Shown: piece after piece, positions 13,152 through 14,804 of the stretch | Layout: each line of letters starts with the position of its first letter | Numbering within the stretch: the stretch's first letter is position 1 | DNA from: an uncultured Oscillospiraceae bacterium | GTDB lineage: Bacteria; Bacillota; Clostridia; Oscillospirales; Oscillospiraceae | Assembly (NCBI GenBank): GCA_910587505.1 | Contig: CAJULD010000020.1 | Span: 1-14,804, forward strand | Length of the DNA stretch: 14,804 bases | Direction of reading: 5' to 3' | Made by a program: the position numbers and the translations under genes | Notes under the pieces: generated by a model | Seen by the model: the letters and a program-made list of their open reading frames with translations, nothing else | Told to the model about the DNA's origin: nothing | Database searches by the model: none

Positions 13152-14264
13152 ATGGCAATTGAACTGGCGAGCGCAACCGACAATATCGTAAAAATCAAGG
13201 TGATTGGGGCAGGCGGCTGCGGTAACAACGTGGTCAACCGCATGATTAATACCGGCGTGACCGGCGTGGATTTCGTGGCCATCAACACGGACAAGCAGGT
13301 GCTCAACGAGTCCGTGGCTCCGTATAAAATTCAGATCGGTGAAAAGCTCACCAACGGCCAGGGCGCCGGCGGCAAGCCCGAGGTGGGCCGCAAATCCGCA
13401 GAGGAGAGCCGCAGCCAGATTTCCAAGGCTCTGGAGGACACGGACATGGTGTTCATCACCGCCGGGATGGGCGGCGGCACGGGCACCGGCGCGGCCCCCA
13501 TCGTGGCCGAAATCGCCCGTGAAATGGACATTCTCACCGTGGGCGTGGTAACCAAGCCCTTCTGGTTTGAGGGCCGCCACCGGATGCAGCAGGCCGAGGA
13601 GGGCATTACGGAGCTTCAGGACAAGGTGGACTCCCTCGTGGTTATCCCCAACGACCGCATCAAGCACGTGACCGAGCAGAAGATCACCTTTGCCAACGGC
13701 TTCCGGATCTCCGACGACGTGCTGCGTCAGGCGTTGCTGTCCATTACGGACCTGATCGGCAAGGCGGGCTTCATCAACCTGGACTTCGCCGACGTGACCG
13801 CCATCATGAAGGACGCGGGGCTTGCCCACATGGGCGTGGGCATCGCCGCAGGCAAGGACAAGGCCGAGGAGGCCGCCCGGCAGGCCATCTCCAGTCCCCT
13901 GCTGGAAACCTCCATCAACGGAGCCAAGGGCGTGCTGGTAAGCATCACCGGCTCCATGGACATCAGCATGGACGACGTGGAGGCCGCCGCCGCCATGGTG
14001 CAGGAGGCCGTCCATCCCGACGCCAACACCATCTTCGGCGCGTCCTTTGACGAAAATATGGAGGACGAGCTGCGGGTGACCATCATCGCCACCGGCTTTG
14101 ATGAGAAGAAGGGCGCTAACGCCGTGACCGTGGCCGGGAGCGGCTCCGCCGCCTCCTCCAAAGACAGGTTCAACGAGCTGCTCCTGCGTCCCCAGACGGA
14201 GGAGGAGAAAAAGGCCGACGAAAAGGACCCCTTTGAGGATATTCTCCGTATCTTCGACCGGTAA
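13152..14264 (+). CDS. ftsZ: Cell division GTPase FtsZ
   Basis: A 370-residue tubulin homologue that assembles the Z ring and recruits the division machinery. Signs are the GTP-binding GAGGCGNNVVNRM segment, the tubulin signature GGGTGTG (residues 107-113), and the T7 loop NLDFADV (209-215) with Asp211 and Asp214 for GTP hydrolysis. The C-terminal linker is short, and the protein ends DPFEDILRIFDR, the conserved tail that binds partners such as SepF, FtsA or EzrA. ATG 13152 follows AGGAGG (13137-13142) at 9 bases, a very strong site. It has its own promoter and terminator, so it can be a single-gene unit. No ftsA lies beside it; the membrane anchor must be encoded elsewhere (SepF is a candidate, by inference). 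Confidence 0.99.
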   Translation: MAIELASATDNIVKIKVIGAGGCGNNVVNRMINTGVTGVDFVAINTDKQVLNESVAPYKIQIGEKLTNGQGAGGKPEVGRKSAEESRSQISKALEDTDMVFITAGMGGGTGTGAAPIVAEIAREMDILTVGVVTKPFWFEGRHRMQQAEEGITELQDKVDSLVVIPNDRIKHVTEQKITFANGFRISDDVLRQALLSITDLIGKAGFINLDFADVTAIMKDAGLAHMGVGIAAGKDKAEEAARQAISSPLLETSINGAKGVLVSITGSMDISMDDVEAAAAMVQEAVHPDANTIFGASFDENMEDELRVTIIATGFDEKKGANAVTVAGSGSAASSKDRFNELLLRPQTEEEKKADEKDPFEDILRIFDR

Positions 14265-14292
14265 CCATTTTATTACATAAGGAAATATTTGC

Positions 14293-14331
14293 CGGACTCC
14301 GCAGGCTTTTGCCTGCGGAGTCCGTTTTTTT
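14293..14331 (+). terminator. Intrinsic terminator of ftsZ
   Basis: CGGACTCCGCAGGC (14293-14306) pairs perfectly with GCCTGCGGAGTCCG (14311-14324), a 14-bp stem with a TTTT loop, followed directly by seven T residues. It starts 29 bases after the ftsZ stop codon. This is a textbook Rho-independent terminator. Confidence 0.95.
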
Positions 14332-14336
14332 GCCGG

Positions 14337-14360
14337 AAAAGCGGCGACTGCCGCTTTTTT
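14337..14360. terminator. Second, bidirectional-type terminator hairpin
   Basis: AAAAGCGGC (14337-14345) pairs with GCCGCTTTT (14350-14358) over a GACT loop, with two more T residues after it. It lies 5 bases after the first terminator's T tract. With A on one flank and T on the other, it could act on both strands or as a fail-safe. Confidence 0.6.
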
Positions 14361-14481
14361 CCATGACAAACCCGCCGCTTTTTAGAAGCGCCGTGAAAGA
14401 GTATCCTTTGGAAAGCCGCGCAAATTAACGCTGTCCGCCAGTCCTGCTTGCAGTGAACGCGCTCTTTGATTCTTTTTCGCG

Positions 14482-14544
14482 CTTTTTCCTGTAAGAAAAG
14501 GAATCAAAACAAACTTCTCCGCTTTTTCTTAAACGAAAAAGCGG
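14482..14544. repeat. Two CTTTTTC-type mini-hairpins downstream of ftsZ
   Basis: The first is centred on CTTTTTCCTGTAAGAAAAGG (14482-14501), within a longer imperfect repeat whose ends are TTTGATTC and GAATCAAA. The second is perfect: CCGCTTTTTC (14519-14528) with GAAAAAGCGG (14535-14544) over a 6-base loop. Both resemble the hairpin after mraZ (759-780). The stretch 14361-14768 contains no gene I can support apart from the start noted at 14769. Confidence 0.55.
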
Positions 14545-14694
14545 CAAAAAGAATTTTCAGGAATTTTGCAGACGGTTAACCTGAGAAGCGGCAGAGCTGT
14601 GAGCCCCTTTATTCCCCGGACTTTGCCGGCTTTCAGGTTATTCGACTGTATATTCTGCCTCGCAGGAAAATTTCTTAACAGTTTCGGGCCGCCG

Positions 14695-14711
14695 GGCAGC
14701 CTCTGGCTGCC
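14695..14711. repeat. GC-rich hairpin before the last start codon
   Basis: GGCAGCC (14695-14701) pairs with GGCTGCC (14705-14711) over a 3-base TCT loop, extended by two more pairs beyond one mismatch. It lies about 40 bases before the possible ribosome binding site at 14752 and may belong to the leader of the next gene. Confidence 0.4.
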
Positions 14712-14768
14712 GGGACAGTCGTTTGGCAGGCAGGGGCGCGGACATTTTCAAGAGGAAGGGGTGGTGAA

Positions 14769-14804
14769 ATGGATGCGGAACAGAAAACGGGCCGCCGGTT
14801 TTTT
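14769..14804 (+). CDS. Possible 5' end of a truncated gene
   Basis: GAGGAAGGGG (14752-14761) is a good ribosome binding site, 7 bases before ATG 14769, which reads MDAEQKTGRRFF to the window end. A second ATG at 14773 in another frame would read MRNRKRAAGFF, a basic start typical of membrane or secreted proteins. The two cannot be told apart from so few residues. In spore formers spoIIGA and sigE often follow ftsZ, but nothing seen here identifies the gene. Confidence 0.35.
   Translation, partial: MDAEQKTGRRFF

Noticed and set aside
14623..14654. Promoter for the gene starting at 14769 (TTGCCG with TATATT)
   Set aside because: The spacer is 20 bases and the -35 is weak; not enough to call.
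1..14804. CRISPR array, tRNA or rRNA genes, transposase
   Set aside because: No regularly spaced repeats, no cloverleaf or rRNA-like sequence, and no transposase or integrase motifs were seen on either strand.

Overview
The window is a division and cell wall (dcw) cluster on the + strand of a GC-rich, Gram-positive, low-GC-phylum-type bacterium. The best guess is a gut Clostridia member near Oscillospiraceae (Flavonifractor/Oscillibacter-like); that placement is inference. Supporting signs are the order mraZ-rsmH-ftsL-pbp-murE-mraY-ftsW-murG-murA-ftsQ-ftsZ, a division PBP with two C-terminal PASTA domains, a MurE with the DNPR motif of meso-diaminopimelate-adding enzymes, an FtsW with a long charged N-terminus, and strong AGGAGG-type ribosome binding sites.

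Layout. The first 23 bases match the 3' end of the Illumina TruSeq read-2 adapter, so the window starts at an untrimmed contig edge. Next come an intrinsic terminator (49-89) of an unseen upstream gene, an A/T-rich stretch, a near-consensus promoter (185-213), and three 10-bp-phased MraZ operator repeats (221-250). Ten genes follow on the same strand from mraZ (339) to ftsQ (12867). A second strong promoter (13041-13069) drives ftsZ, which ends in a 14-bp-stem terminator (14293-14331). The last ~440 bases hold hairpins and a possible start of another gene cut by the window end.

How it works together. MraZ represses the operon. RsmH methylates 16S rRNA. MurA makes the first committed precursor, MurE adds the third stem-peptide residue, MraY and MurG build lipid I and lipid II, FtsW polymerises glycan and the PASTA PBP crosslinks it. 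FtsL and FtsQ/DivIB form the regulatory scaffold, and FtsZ positions the machine. murC, murD, murF, ddl and ftsA are absent from this stretch.

I found no unknown defence or mobile system. The points most worth a second look are: murG has no ATG, GTG or TTG start that would keep its glycine-rich loop and seems to begin at ATA behind a good Shine-Dalgarno and a short leader ORF; related small inverted-repeat families recur between the genes; MurE has Val where the family motif DYAHTPD has His; and there is adapter sequence at the contig end.
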